From Sparassis latifolia (taxonomy: Eukaryota; Basidiomycota; Agaricomycetes; Polyporales; Sparassidaceae): 64,000 nucleotides of DNA. Below the pieces are notes generated by a model. It saw nothing but the letters and a program-made list of their open reading frames with translations. It was not told the DNA's origin and searched no databases. Below, piece by piece: positions 44,620-54,982 of the stretch (the first letter of the stretch is position 1; every line of letters begins with the position of its first letter). The translations under genes were made by a program, and so were the position numbers. The stretch covers positions 1,550,001 to 1,614,000 of the forward strand of contig CM031555.1 of assembly GCA_018466975.1 (NCBI GenBank), in the 5' to 3' direction.

Positions 44620-46508
44620 CTAGTCGTACAAATCTTCCCTTTTCTTTCCCGCAGTCAAGATCTCCACACCGGATTCCGTGATTCTGTGCAAATATAAACC
44701 ATGAGGCCTGGTGGATGTGATCCGGTGAGTGCAGGACTTACAGTAGTGTTTCTTCAAACTGCGCACTTCGTTTGCCATCAACGGTGGTCGCAGTCCAGTC
44801 ATCTGGCCAATGCACCTGGTCCCAGTTATGTCCTAAGTTAACCATCTGCAACAACAGTCCGCTGTCAGAAGCTGCTACACGTGCGCAGACGGAAGCGTAC
44901 CGGCTCGATGGTGAAGGTCTGTCCAGTGGTCGGTCAGCGCAAACACGGAAAACTCGTGGCAGACGCGCGTACCATGCCTGGCTTCATCGTCCCGATGGCC
45001 CTGTTTTTGGCATAGTGCGGAACGTTGGGGGCACAGTGGAAGAGGTCGTTGATGCCGTGCCCGCAGTACGTGCGCACGACCGCGCAGTTGTTCCCGCGTG
45101 CAATTGGCTCGCTGCAGACACGAGTTAGCGGTGCTGCGAGGACGTGGCGGCCAATGGAGACACGTACATCGTCTTGCCTAGGTCGCGGAAGAGAGCCCCT
45201 GGTTTGCAGAGCGCGATGGCTTCGTCGAGACATCGACGGGCTGTGCGCATGAGCCTTTTGGAATCATCGTCTACTCTACCGACAGGGTATGTTTCATTGA
45301 GATCGCCGTGGAACCCTGCGCAAGCTCTATCATACCGAAAGCTTACAAACGAACACGAGAGTTACGCACCATCGTAGAAAACTGTTACATCTAATGTATA
45401 CAGTTAACTGGTGTCGTCTCAGGCCGAATGAAGAGCATTCTTACCAATGTTTACGATGTCCCCTTCCTGCAACCTCCGCTGATCGGGAATACCATGACAA
45501 ATTACCTCGTTGAGAGATCTGATCCAATAAACTACTCAACGGGTCCCAGAGGAGTGATAATATAGGACACTTACGTGCAAACAGACTTCGGGAAGCCACG
45601 ATAATTCAGCGGAGATGGATAGGCGTTGCGCTCAATCGTAGCATTATGCACAATCGCATCGATCTCGTCAGTGGTGATGCCAGGTTTTACGTGGGACGCA
45701 GCAGTGTCGAGCACTTCGCGCGCTAGCTGGTGCACGGGTAGCAATTAGTTGCTACCAGTGCGATAGTCCCGGAGACACTCACTCTGCAGACAGTCTTCAT
45801 CTTCTCTTGTTCCTCCTCGGTCAGGATTTTTGGAGGTTGGCCAGCCCGTCTGCTCTCCGACGTCGGTATCCCTAGAAACAAGCAATTACGGTCGGCTTAC
45901 ATGGTGTTTTTCACCTCGCGAAACAATTTCATGACCCTACCATCTTCAGCATAATCAGGCTTCACGATGTGTTCGGGAACTTCACGTCTTGGAGTCAGAG
46001 GATATACTGGACGCAGATCTCCCGTGAAGCTGAAGCTGCCGAACGGGTTGAACGTCCCATCTGCAGTCACCGGGCATGTCAGACAGGCGTGCTTCTAGCA
46101 GATCAACTCTAAGCGCACTTTTGTTGATGTTGGGGTCGTCTAGGAGCGGCTGGCGAGGAGTTGCGATATCATGGATTAGCTTGTGTGTTTTCTGCACGAG
46201 TCCCTTAGCTTTGGACATCGACGATCCGATGAAGTGCTCACCCCTGCGTTACCCAATTCGCATCCGTGTTATGATACACCACCATCACGGAAAAAAGCTC
46301 TCTTCACTCACAGCCCGCCTTGAAGCACTCTTGCCCGCAGAAAAAGGATCCCTTGATGCCGAGCCTGCGAAACATATGAGTTTACCGGCTACGCACACGC
46401 GCTCGGAGACTGAAGTACTGACTTGTGGCACGTCGGACATTCCAAATGCGACGGTGGATGTCCGTTGGGACAAATAGAACTTTGGCAAGCAACGGCGGGC
46501 GCACTCAT
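44620..46508 (-). CDS. MAP1: Methionine aminopeptidase 1
   Basis: Cotranslational removal of the initiator Met at the ribosome. Multi-exon. The N terminus has a zinc-finger region ('[20 protein letters not shown]' and '[16 protein letters not shown]') as in type 1 eukaryotic MetAPs. The linker includes '[20 protein letters not shown]'. The pita-bread catalytic domain shows '[20 protein letters not shown]', '[20 protein letters not shown]' (two metal Asp), '[20 protein letters not shown]' (metal His) and the final catalytic region with 'ESGVEILT'. All expected metal ligands that I could trace are present. The start at 46508 gives the zinc finger in frame. About six or more short introns. Confidence 0.9.
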
Positions 46509-47391
46509 GATGGATGGAACACAATCACCGGAAGGGCCTGAGAGATAATTAGTTTTGAGTGACCAATCTGGCGGCCGTCAGCGCGTATTCATTTCAAGTT
46601 TTGTTGAACTCTTATATGCATTTACAGCTGGCCCTCGATCGAGCTCTAACGTTCACAGGGCCTTGCGATTGTATCAGAGCCAACATGTGGAGGATGGACC
46701 CCGCCGAGGATTTGCTGGGCTCTTCGAGTTCTGATCCCTTCCATTGCTAGCGCTTCTTTCACCAATTCTTCTTGTCGACATTTATCCCTGATCTTCTGAT
46801 TCCCTAACCGACTCGTCCAGGGGGCCGAAGACATGTTGACCTCTCGATGCAAAAAGTCTCAGGCTCATGTCTCAAGATCTGTCACTGTATAACGTAGACG
46901 GAGCGAGTCTCGCCCTCAGTCATCATCTGAGCACATCGTACTCTGTGATAGACCACCGTGCAGTCCGTACGCGCGTTGCGTCGGCTTGATGTGATCGAGG
47001 GGAGGACTCGTATTGAGCTCCAACATATGGCCTTGCTGCCTTTAGGCCCCTGCATAGTAACTTACCAGATTATGAGATGTACGTATTCTCGTGTTGCTCA
47101 TCAGCTGAAATGGGTAGTGATTGCATTCATTCCCGTTCATGTTGAGGTATGTACCCTTCTTAGTGCGAACTGAGCAACAGGTTTACCACGAACTATTTGG
47201 AAGGTGGTGTATGCGTAGGGATCTGGTAGGATGCGGCACAGCCAGAGCCTGGGCTTTCCCACACTTGGCAGATCTGAGCCAGAGATCTCTCTCTGCCAAG
47301 TGACGCCAACGTCATTGTACGCGAGCCGGCAGACCTCCTGAGGCCTGAGGGCTACTTTTAAAGCAGCGTTTTGTTCCTCAACTCAGCCACC
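46509..47391. other. Intergenic region between MetAP1 and FAD monooxygenase
   Basis: Short frames only; no domain, RNA gene or repeat recognised. It serves as promoter for both divergent neighbours. Confidence 0.45.
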
Positions 47392-48867
47392 ATGTCTCTG
47401 CCTACAACTACCGATATTCTAATCGTTGGAGCTGGCCCGGTCGGCCTAGCTTGCGCATTGTCTCTCTGGAAGCAGGGATGTACGAATTTCACCGTTGTTG
47501 ACAGCGTTGTGCATGGTCACGATTCGTCTCGTGCCATTGCCGTCCATGCTGCTACGCTCGAGGTATGAGATTGCGTGTTTCATAGGTGGCACCTTCCTGA
47601 GGACTTTGGTCCCGTGGAAGGCATTGGACAGTCTAGGCTGTGCCGAACCCCTCATCGAAGCAGGCAGGAAGGCCAAAAGTATCGGCTTTTGGGTCGGCGG
47701 TACTTTCCTTGAGCCTGCCGGGTTCGACCTTCTAGCTCCCTACACAAGATACCCCTTCGTCCTTATTGTTGCACAGCTGGTCACGGAGCGGATCCTGGAG
47801 AGAAGCTGCGCGAGTGCGGGATTCACGTTGACAGGCCGTGTAAAGTGGTTAGTCTCCAGAGGAATACGGACGACTCCTGCATCACCGATGTCTCATTCGA
47901 AGATGGACAAATCATGAAGGCACGCTGCATTGTTGGGGCAGATGGGGCTCGGTCAATTGTACGCAGCTCAGCCTTACTTCCCCTTTTTCTGCCGACTTAG
48001 CGCTTTCGCATGCTGTAGGTCCGTAGCTCAGCCAACGTCAATTTCCTTGAGCCGGGTGGGAACTCTGACAAGCCGGAGCCGCAAGCTGTTCTCGCCGATG
48101 TTACTTTTTCGACACCGATACGCGTTCCGGACAGCGGTGTTATTGTTCTGGTCTCCCCTGACAACGCATTCATCCTCTCGGCACTTCCGGAGAAGACATA
48201 CGAAACTGCATCCGCCCAGGTGTACCGCATCGGAGCCACGAACATGCCCCCAAATGTTGCTGTACCCCCTTCCACTGAGTCCATCCCGTATCTCCAGTCC
48301 CTCGTTGATGCGTGGGGACCCGGACACACCTTACCCGTTTCAATGGACCCAAACATCATTTCACCTGTTATATCGGAAGTCTTCTGGTCAAGCAGCTTCA
48401 GGACGCATTCTGCCATCGCTGACTCATTCTTCTGCCGTCTTCATCCTCCGACCAATCAACCCAGCGCTAGTTCCGGAGGGAAGGGCGGGATCATCCTCCT
48501 CGTCGGCGATGCTGCCCACATCCACTCGCCGGTGGGTGGTCAGGGCATGAATCTCGGCCTGTGCGATGCTATCGCAATGGGCAGTGTGCTGGCGGCATCC
48601 GTGGGTACAGCCGGAAGCGGCGACATCGACGACGCTCCCCTGAACACTTGGGCTCTCTCTCGGCACGCGCGCGCCCTCACCGTCATCAACCTGTCCGAGC
48701 GACTGTTTGGACTCATGAGCATCCCCGAGCGCACAACCTGGGTGTTGGGCCTCATCCCAGTTAATTTTGGGAAGATCCGAAACGTGCTGGTGAGGCTTCT
48801 CTCGAGGTCGAATTGGGTCAGAATGATGGGGGCTTGGTGGTTGAGCGGTTTGGCTTCGAAGCTCTAG
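47392..48867 (+). CDS. FAD-dependent aromatic-ring monooxygenase (PHBH type), one-base frameshift
   Basis: Flavin hydroxylase that uses NAD(P)H and O2 on aromatic-type substrates. Exons 47392-47562, 47621-47958 and 48019-48867. The FAD dinucleotide motif is 'ILIVGAGPVGLACALSLWKQ', followed by 'SRAIAVHAATLEALD'. The DG motif is 'CIVGADGARSIV', and the second FAD motif is 'LLVGDAAHIHSPVGGQGMN'. The spliced length is one base short of a multiple of three. Near 47803 the frame must shift from 'TERILE' to 'EKLRECGIHVDRPCKVVSLQ', as if one G were missing in GGAGAGAAG. Either a sequencing error or a recent lesion. A broken relative lies at 50826-51260. The substrate is unknown. Confidence 0.82.
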
Positions 48868-49222
48868 GTATTTTCATCTTGTCCTTCCGTCCATCCCAAT
48901 GAGATTACTGTATTCGAAGGTTGATGTAATTCGACGTTGGATGATACTTGTATAATATCACGTGTACATTATTTCGCCGCTCAATCTAGTACGCTATCTC
49001 ATCTCGATTATAGTCTTCGAATCCATTTCGCTGACGTATGGATACGCACTCCGGAGTCTGCGGCATTGTCCGCTGATGGTGATGAGCAGAAAACTATAAA
49101 GGCAAGGATGGACCATGTACCTGTCTCCCGAGGTCGTCAACACTCCCAGTCCACCTTGTAAGTCATCGACGCGTTCGATGGGTCGCGAGGGCATCCTCTC
49201 TGATCATTTCTATACCAGAGAG
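48868..49222. other. Intergenic region
   Basis: No recognised feature. The plus-strand frame of the next ORF extends upstream to 49115, but the first 36 codons look atypical. Confidence 0.4.
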
Positions 49223-49696
49223 ATGTCAAATACGGACTTCACCCACGGCTCCTTGTACCTCGCAGGATTCGCACAAGCTCGCGCCCCGCATGTAGGGCTG
49301 ATCATTCCCACCAGCGACGTGTCGGGAACGCTTGTACACATCCGCGTTGACCGCGAGACCTCTGATGTCTGGACGTACCAATGCAGAGCCCAGCGAATCT
49401 CCGGCGACATGTTCATGTCATCGCTCCTCAAGTTACGAGAGGCCTCAGCTGGCGCGATCAGTGTGGAACAGTTGCAAGAGACTGCAGCGTCCGTTTCAGC
49501 ACCCCAAAACGACGATTTTGGAGAATGTCTCCCGTGGTCATTGAGAGTCCTGCAGAAGTTGCACGATATGGGGCTGCTGAACGTGATGGATATTGACGGG
49601 CTCGGAAGGGAGTTCGAGGAATTCGCGGCTGGGAACCAGGCATATGCCCGGAGAGATAGATTCCCGAACATCGCTGTATCTCATTTCTGCCAGTGA
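49223..49696 (+). CDS. Uncharacterised basidiomycete-type protein
   Basis: About 157 residues from the Met of 'MSNTDFTHGSLYLAGFAQAR'. The N-terminal half reads 'PHVGLIIPTSDVSGTLVHIR', predicted beta-rich, and the C-terminal half is helical ('LPWSLRVLQKLHDMGLL' and 'LGREFEEFAAGNQAYARRD'). It resembles small single-domain proteins of unknown function that occur in many copies in agaricomycetes (DUF6914 is one possibility); I cannot verify this. An upstream in-frame Met-like start at 49115 is possible. No signal peptide or membrane segment. Confidence 0.55.
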   Translation: MSNTDFTHGSLYLAGFAQARAPHVGLIIPTSDVSGTLVHIRVDRETSDVWTYQCRAQRISGDMFMSSLLKLREASAGAISVEQLQETAASVSAPQNDDFGECLPWSLRVLQKLHDMGLLNVMDIDGLGREFEEFAAGNQAYARRDRFPNIAVSHFCQ

Positions 49697-49859
49697 GTAT
49701 ACCCTTCAATCAATAGCAATCTGGAGAACAGCACCCGCAGGTACAACAATCCTCCAATGGTCACCGCTGACCGACTTTGTCACTGCCAATCTGAACTTAG
49801 TTCTGCACAAGGAAGCAGACAGGCCAATCGGCCCACCGTGACGGAGACGGTTCGTCAAA

Positions 49860-50565
49860 TCTCATGTGTTCGGAGATAAGTATCAATTCGTTTATCAGCA
49901 CGATGGGACCATGCAGAATTGATTGCTCCGTGCTCATATTTAATTCCTTCGTTGCAGCGAGGGCCATGAGTTCGCCTGTCTTTTCCAACAGCACACAATG
50001 ATTATACCAGCAGACATCGCAGGAAGGCACTGACTTGTTGTGCGTGGTAAGTAGCGCATTCTGGGGAGAGCTTATGCAAGAGCTGTCCATAGCCCAACGC
50101 GAGTTGGTCCTTCCTATAATGTCGGACCAACATCATCACTGATATCCGGACAACGGCTGAGGTTCTATGTACGTGGCGAACAGGCCCTTGCAGGGTTTGG
50201 TCCAAAAGGCGAAGCCGACGATGGCACCGTTCTGGTCCGTAGCAGTGTACATTTCTTCCGCAATAAGAACAAGAACAAGCGGAGCCTTCATTACACGAAC
50301 TGCCAAGGAGGTTAGGGTCACCACCCCAGAGTTCTGCTGTACGGATCTATGGAACGACTTTGTTAATTGACAGCAATTTCTGGAAAGTATGGCGTCACAG
50401 ACTGTCCATCGTAAGGTCGGAGAAAGTTGATCACTGCATCCTCCACTAACGCTTCGGCATCGCCGGTTTCAGCGGGAATGGGTCCAGTAGGGCGAGTTTC
50501 AAACTGACCGGTGGGTTTCTCAATTTGCTTGATAATGAGGTTTGAACTAAAGGCGCCATGGGAGC
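49860..50565 (-). pseudogene. Decayed GNAT-family N-acetyltransferase
   Basis: Pieces on the minus strand in order: 'IKQIEKPTGQFETRPTGPIP', 'DAEALVEDAVINFLRPYDGQ', 'AEEMYTATDQNGAIVGFAFW', 'LHKLSPECATYH' and 'EKTGELMALAATKELN'. This is the layout of small fungal GNAT acetyltransferases, but the acetyl-CoA-binding loop expected between the last two pieces (R/Q-x-x-G-x-G/A) is missing, and the C terminus degenerates. Some junctions fit introns, so a part of the gene may still be spliced. Likely non-functional. Confidence 0.5.
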
Positions 50566-50825
50566 ATCAGAATTGTTCTACAGGTGGTCTTGTAACGGGA
50601 CGTGAGTGATTAACGTACCTTGCCTTTATCACCGAGATGACCCCGATGTGCGAACTGCCTCAGTAGTAAGTAGTACGAATGCTTTTCCCGTTTCATCGCT
50701 CTCCCTCGACTTTCGAAAAGAATACAACGTCGCATATGCTGTAGAACACATTTATTTCCTCGAGTGACGCGGCGATGTCTTGGCGCTGGCGTCAAGACGG
50801 TCGAGTATTCGATACCTTGCGCTCG

Positions 50826-51260
50826 AACCTCGCGGTCCATGCTGCTCTGGAAGTCATTACGCTCTCGCGTCCGATTAGAGACTTAGACCCTTTTGTTGGC
50901 ATTAACGACATTCTGCATCTCAAACATGCATCGAACAATGTGGGTTATGCAGAACCCCTGGTCGAAGCCGGCAGGAATGCGAAGATGATCTGGGTCTGGG
51001 TCTGTTGGACGTTCGTAGAGCTGACCGGCTTCGATCTTCTGGTGCCACACACTAGCTCCCCTTCGATCTGATCTCCCGTAGTGCACCGCCGAACGGGTGC
51101 TGGGTGAGAGGCTGCGAGACAGTGGCGTCGAGACTGACAGGCAGAAGGTGCTTGGCCTCCAGAGGATTAATGAGCACGATCGCGGTGGCACGGCCATTCG
51201 GTTTGAGGGCGGTCACGTTAGTCTCCCAAAGGCAGGCTGTAGATACACTGGTTCAACCTT
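50826..51260 (+). pseudogene. Fragment of an FAD monooxygenase related to 47392-48867
   Basis: 'NLAVHAALEVITL' corresponds to 'IAVHAATLEALD' in the neighbour. 'YAEPLVEAGRNAKMIWVWVC' corresponds to 'CAEPLIEAGRKAKSIGFWVG', followed by 'TGFDLLVPHTSSPS' and 'GERLRDSGVETDRQKVLGLQ'. Stops and frame shifts separate the pieces. Both FAD motifs are missing. A dispersed or tandem duplicate that has decayed. Confidence 0.7.
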
Positions 51261-51888
51261 CGTGCCTCAGGACATCCGTAGTTCACATTGATTTCGACCG
51301 TAGCCTTCTCAGCGCCGATGCTTTGACCCGACTGCGGCATCATCCTCTTCGCCTCGCCGGATGATAGATTTTTGCTAGTCTGCTCTCCCTCTAACCTGTC
51401 TCTACGTCGGAAAGGCAACATCATGCCAGAACAAAAAACTCACCGGATCGAGGTCGGCCTCATACGATCCATCAGTTCCCTACGTTAGTAGTCGACGACC
51501 TTCCCCAAAAAGACTAGTGTGATAGTGAGCTTCCCTCTGATGAATGTTGAGAACGTGAGGAATGTTCACGTGAGATTTGTTACGAAAATTGGGCGGGTAA
51601 AGTTGATGGCGGTGCGCCTTGGCTGAACATAAACGCCTCGTGCGTAGCGCTTGTCTTTCGCCCCCTTTACAACGTGGAGTCAGTCTCTCTCGGAGAATGT
51701 CTGGATACAACAAGTAGGCGCCTCAACGTATCAGTAATATACATGTACCTTGTACAGCCATGTCAATACAGCAGAGTCTGTCAAGGAAGGCAATACGTTA
51801 GACACCATGACCGTACATGCAGAATTCGCTTCACCTCATCGCGAAGCAAGTCCAGCCCCGACCTCCGCCACCACCTCCAAAACTTCGG
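51261..51888. other. Intergenic region, 3' flank of APC5
   Basis: No recognised domain or repeat. Confidence 0.4.
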
Positions 51889-54797
51889 CTATCCAAACCT
51901 CAACAACGACCACGGCCGCGTTTCTCTACCCTCTTCTTCTGTCTTGAGGTGCCGAGTTGCGGCCTCGTCCCGTTCGGCTGTCATGCCGAGGTTGTGATAG
52001 ACCACGGACAACAAATACTGAACATCTTGCAGGGAACGGAACATCTCAAGGGCGGCGTAGTCCTTCTCTGCAATTTGAAGGTAAGGGATGCATTCTTGCA
52101 GGGAGGTGGCTAGATGATAGAAACTTCAGCTGATGAGAAGACGTGGGTAGGATCTGAACTGACGCGATGATTCTCCGGCGGCTATGATACATCTTGCAAG
52201 CGTGAAGCAAGCCAAGCCTCTCTGCTCCAGATCGGTTCCGGTTATGACCTGTAGAACGGTGAAACCTCGATCAAACATTTATCCGAACGGACATACCTGT
52301 GGCATGATTTCGTCAATTATCCTGCGGCACCACTTCGTCATGCCGAACTCGAGACCAATGTCCGCCAGCAGGACGATCGCAGTTCTGTACAGACCATATC
52401 GGCACTGAAACTCTGCATGCCATACAGCTGTCAAGAGTTGTTCCACACATGCATGTGCTTGTTCAACTCCCTTGGATTGAAACGTCAATATATGGACACT
52501 AAGTCGGTCATGTACAGATGACCCACGCGCATTTGCATCACTTCGTAGAGAGGGTCACGTATCATAGAACCCAGCGAAGAGGCGGACCAGAACCAATATT
52601 CTCGCGCCTTGTAAGTGCCGTCGGGCCGCTTCTGTTTCAGGAAGTCGCTGAACTGACGAAGTTGCCCTCTGTGACCGAAGATACGTTAGGCATCAACGGA
52701 AGATATAGCAAAAGTTTGAGGAACAAACCGGCGACTGGCTCGCAGGACGAAGATATGCCATACCTCAGTGGCCCAGAGGTTATAGTCGTTGAGCGTGATG
52801 CCTCGCCATACGTCCGGTTCGAGTAATAGCGCGAGGGCATTTTGGTATTTTCCTTGACGAGCTCGCTGAGTAGTGATGTGTGAGTAAGGAATCAGTGAGA
52901 TTACCTCGCACACTACTGACCTGATACGCTCGGTTTAGCGTAACAATGAGCCGATTGTGGTCGGCGCCACCAACTTCGGTGAATGCGGAGACGATATTCT
53001 GTTCAATCTTACCGATCTCAGTGCATCCTGTGACCTGAACTGAGACCGACACGATATAAAGAAACATCGCGTACATACCGTGCATACTCCACACAACGCT
53101 TTGTACAGTGTGCTGGCCCCACTGCTCCGCCTCCACGAAGGGTTTTCGCTGAACGTCAATCCAATGGTCGAAGAGGCCTATCGCCTGGACAATTTTCTCA
53201 AAGGATGCTGCGAGGGGTTGCTGCTGCCATCGTGTTCAGCCAACGATAGTGACAATATTTGTGGACCCACATTACCAATCTGCATGAGTTTATTTACATC
53301 ATACAGTATTTCAAGAGGATGGAGGTCAGGTTGAATCTCGTTGATGTCATACTTGCGCCCGCGCTCTAGAGGAGGTAGGCGGTGCAGCATGCTTTAGTTG
53401 ATTATTAGTTAATTCTTTTGAGATCGGACAAGGCTTGTTAAGCACACCTGATGCAATGTTGCAATGTCAGCTTGTCTCCGCTAGTCCTAGCGGCGCCGAC
53501 AGCTTCTTGAAGATACTGTGGTAAAGTAGTCAAGGCTTTGAACTAAAGTTCGCGGTGCGCACTCACTTTACGGCACGCCGAGTACTCGTGATGGACGTAA
53601 TGAAGTCGCGCGAGATTCAACAGCGCATGCTGTCGGAGTCCCCTGCGCTCACTACTGTCAGAACTGTGTCATCCAATGGAAAAAAAATGAACACACGAAT
53701 CGCTGCCTTCATGAAAACCCTGTTCGAAGAATCTACGCAGGTTCTCAGCTGCCATATTCACGTCTCCTACCGCCTGCGCCTTCTCAAAACTTGCACAACG
53801 GTTCAATGTCAGTGTTATATCCATGACTACGCAAGAGACGACTCACACAGCGTAAGCTTCGGCTGTGGGAAGTGCTTCTTGTCTGTTTTTGTCTTGAAAA
53901 TCTGGTAGTCTGACCATTCATCCTCAAGATGATGCATCCAACACCGAAGGATAAAAGGTACCATTGGTTAGCTTGTCTTTCAGGACCGATTGATAACCAG
54001 GAGAGGAGCCTGGATCACGTCTTCCGTCCGTAATTGGTTCATTAGCCCACATCACATAATCGGACTGAAGTCTCGCGAGCGCGCCGAATGATAGCTTGAC
54101 AAAGCTGACATAACATCGACGACAGAAGTATCCAAATAGCGAACGACGGCCCTGGGGGACACATCAGAACTTAATGATGGGAGGAATGCCGATCGCTGCC
54201 GACATACAAATGGTGCATCCGTCTTTAGAATGAGATTCAGCTGACCGGTCACTATAGCAAAATATGTACACTCGCCTCATCGTCGTCCTCTTTCTCGGTA
54301 GGATATAAGCTCGGTATGACTGAACGACCGTTCAGCGTTACGACGGGAGAAACAGGAATAACTTCATTCACTTGCTAGGTAGTTGGCCAATTGCTGTGGG
54401 GTCTGTAACTCGTGCGGCTGGGGGGGGGGATAAGACCAAAAGTGCAGCGGTATGAGAACTTGATACTAACTGCCTGCTTCAATTCGTCGAGGAACTTTTG
54501 TGACGGTGGCAGGTCCGCTAATGGCCCGCGTGAGATGTCTCCGAGGAGTTGATTATATGACCTTGGTTGCGTGACCTTCCCGAGGACTTTTAGATGACTT
54601 CGTCTAAGAACAAACGCAAAACGTGCCTCTGCAACCTCATTCAAAATAAGTCGGTATAAGTGCAGCAAGAAAGGTGGAGGTAATGGGGGCTCCTCATAGA
54701 CTTGGAACGCCGACACGATGATCCTCAGCAGTTGAATATGGTGGGGTCTGAGGACATGACCTCTAGGTGGTGTCGCGCTCGACGTATTGCGCTGCAT
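51889..54797 (-). CDS. APC5: Anaphase-promoting complex subunit 5
   Basis: Scaffold subunit of the APC/C ubiquitin ligase that drives exit from mitosis. Many short introns. N-terminal sequence includes 'LRPHHIQLLRIIVSAFQVYE', 'FLLHLYRLILNEVAE', 'QPRSYNQLLGDISRGPLADL' and 'PPSQKFLDELKQA'. Middle pieces include 'LPPLERGRKYDINEIQPDLH', 'FEKIVQAIGLFDHWIDVQRK' and 'EAEQWGQHTVQSVVWS'. TPR-like helices follow ('ARQGKYQNALALLLEPDVWR'). The C terminus has 'FRSLQDVQYLLSVVYHNLGM' and 'ERDEAATRHLKTEEE'. The stop is placed at 51889 and the start at the Met of 'MQRNTSSATPPRGHV'. It diverges from NOC3 with 185 bp between starts. The exact exon map was not finished. Confidence 0.82.
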
Positions 54798-54982
54798 GCT
54801 GACATACTACTTTTCGGATGGAAGAAGGTATCGAGACAAAGTCAAGCCGTACTGGTGGCGTTGAGTCCGTTCAGGTCACGCCTCGACGCGACATGGTCGT
54901 GGGAATCACCTTCCATATGCGGTGATCGAGGATTTTTGGCGCGTAGCTGTTGTGATTGGTCGATCTCCCCTCGTTTCTAACC

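Noticed and set aside
47392..51260. Specialised-metabolism cluster joining the FAD monooxygenase with the terpene cyclases
   Set aside because: They lie more than 10 kb apart with housekeeping genes (XAP5, uS13m, BET3, MetAP1) between; no P450, transporter or regulator links them.
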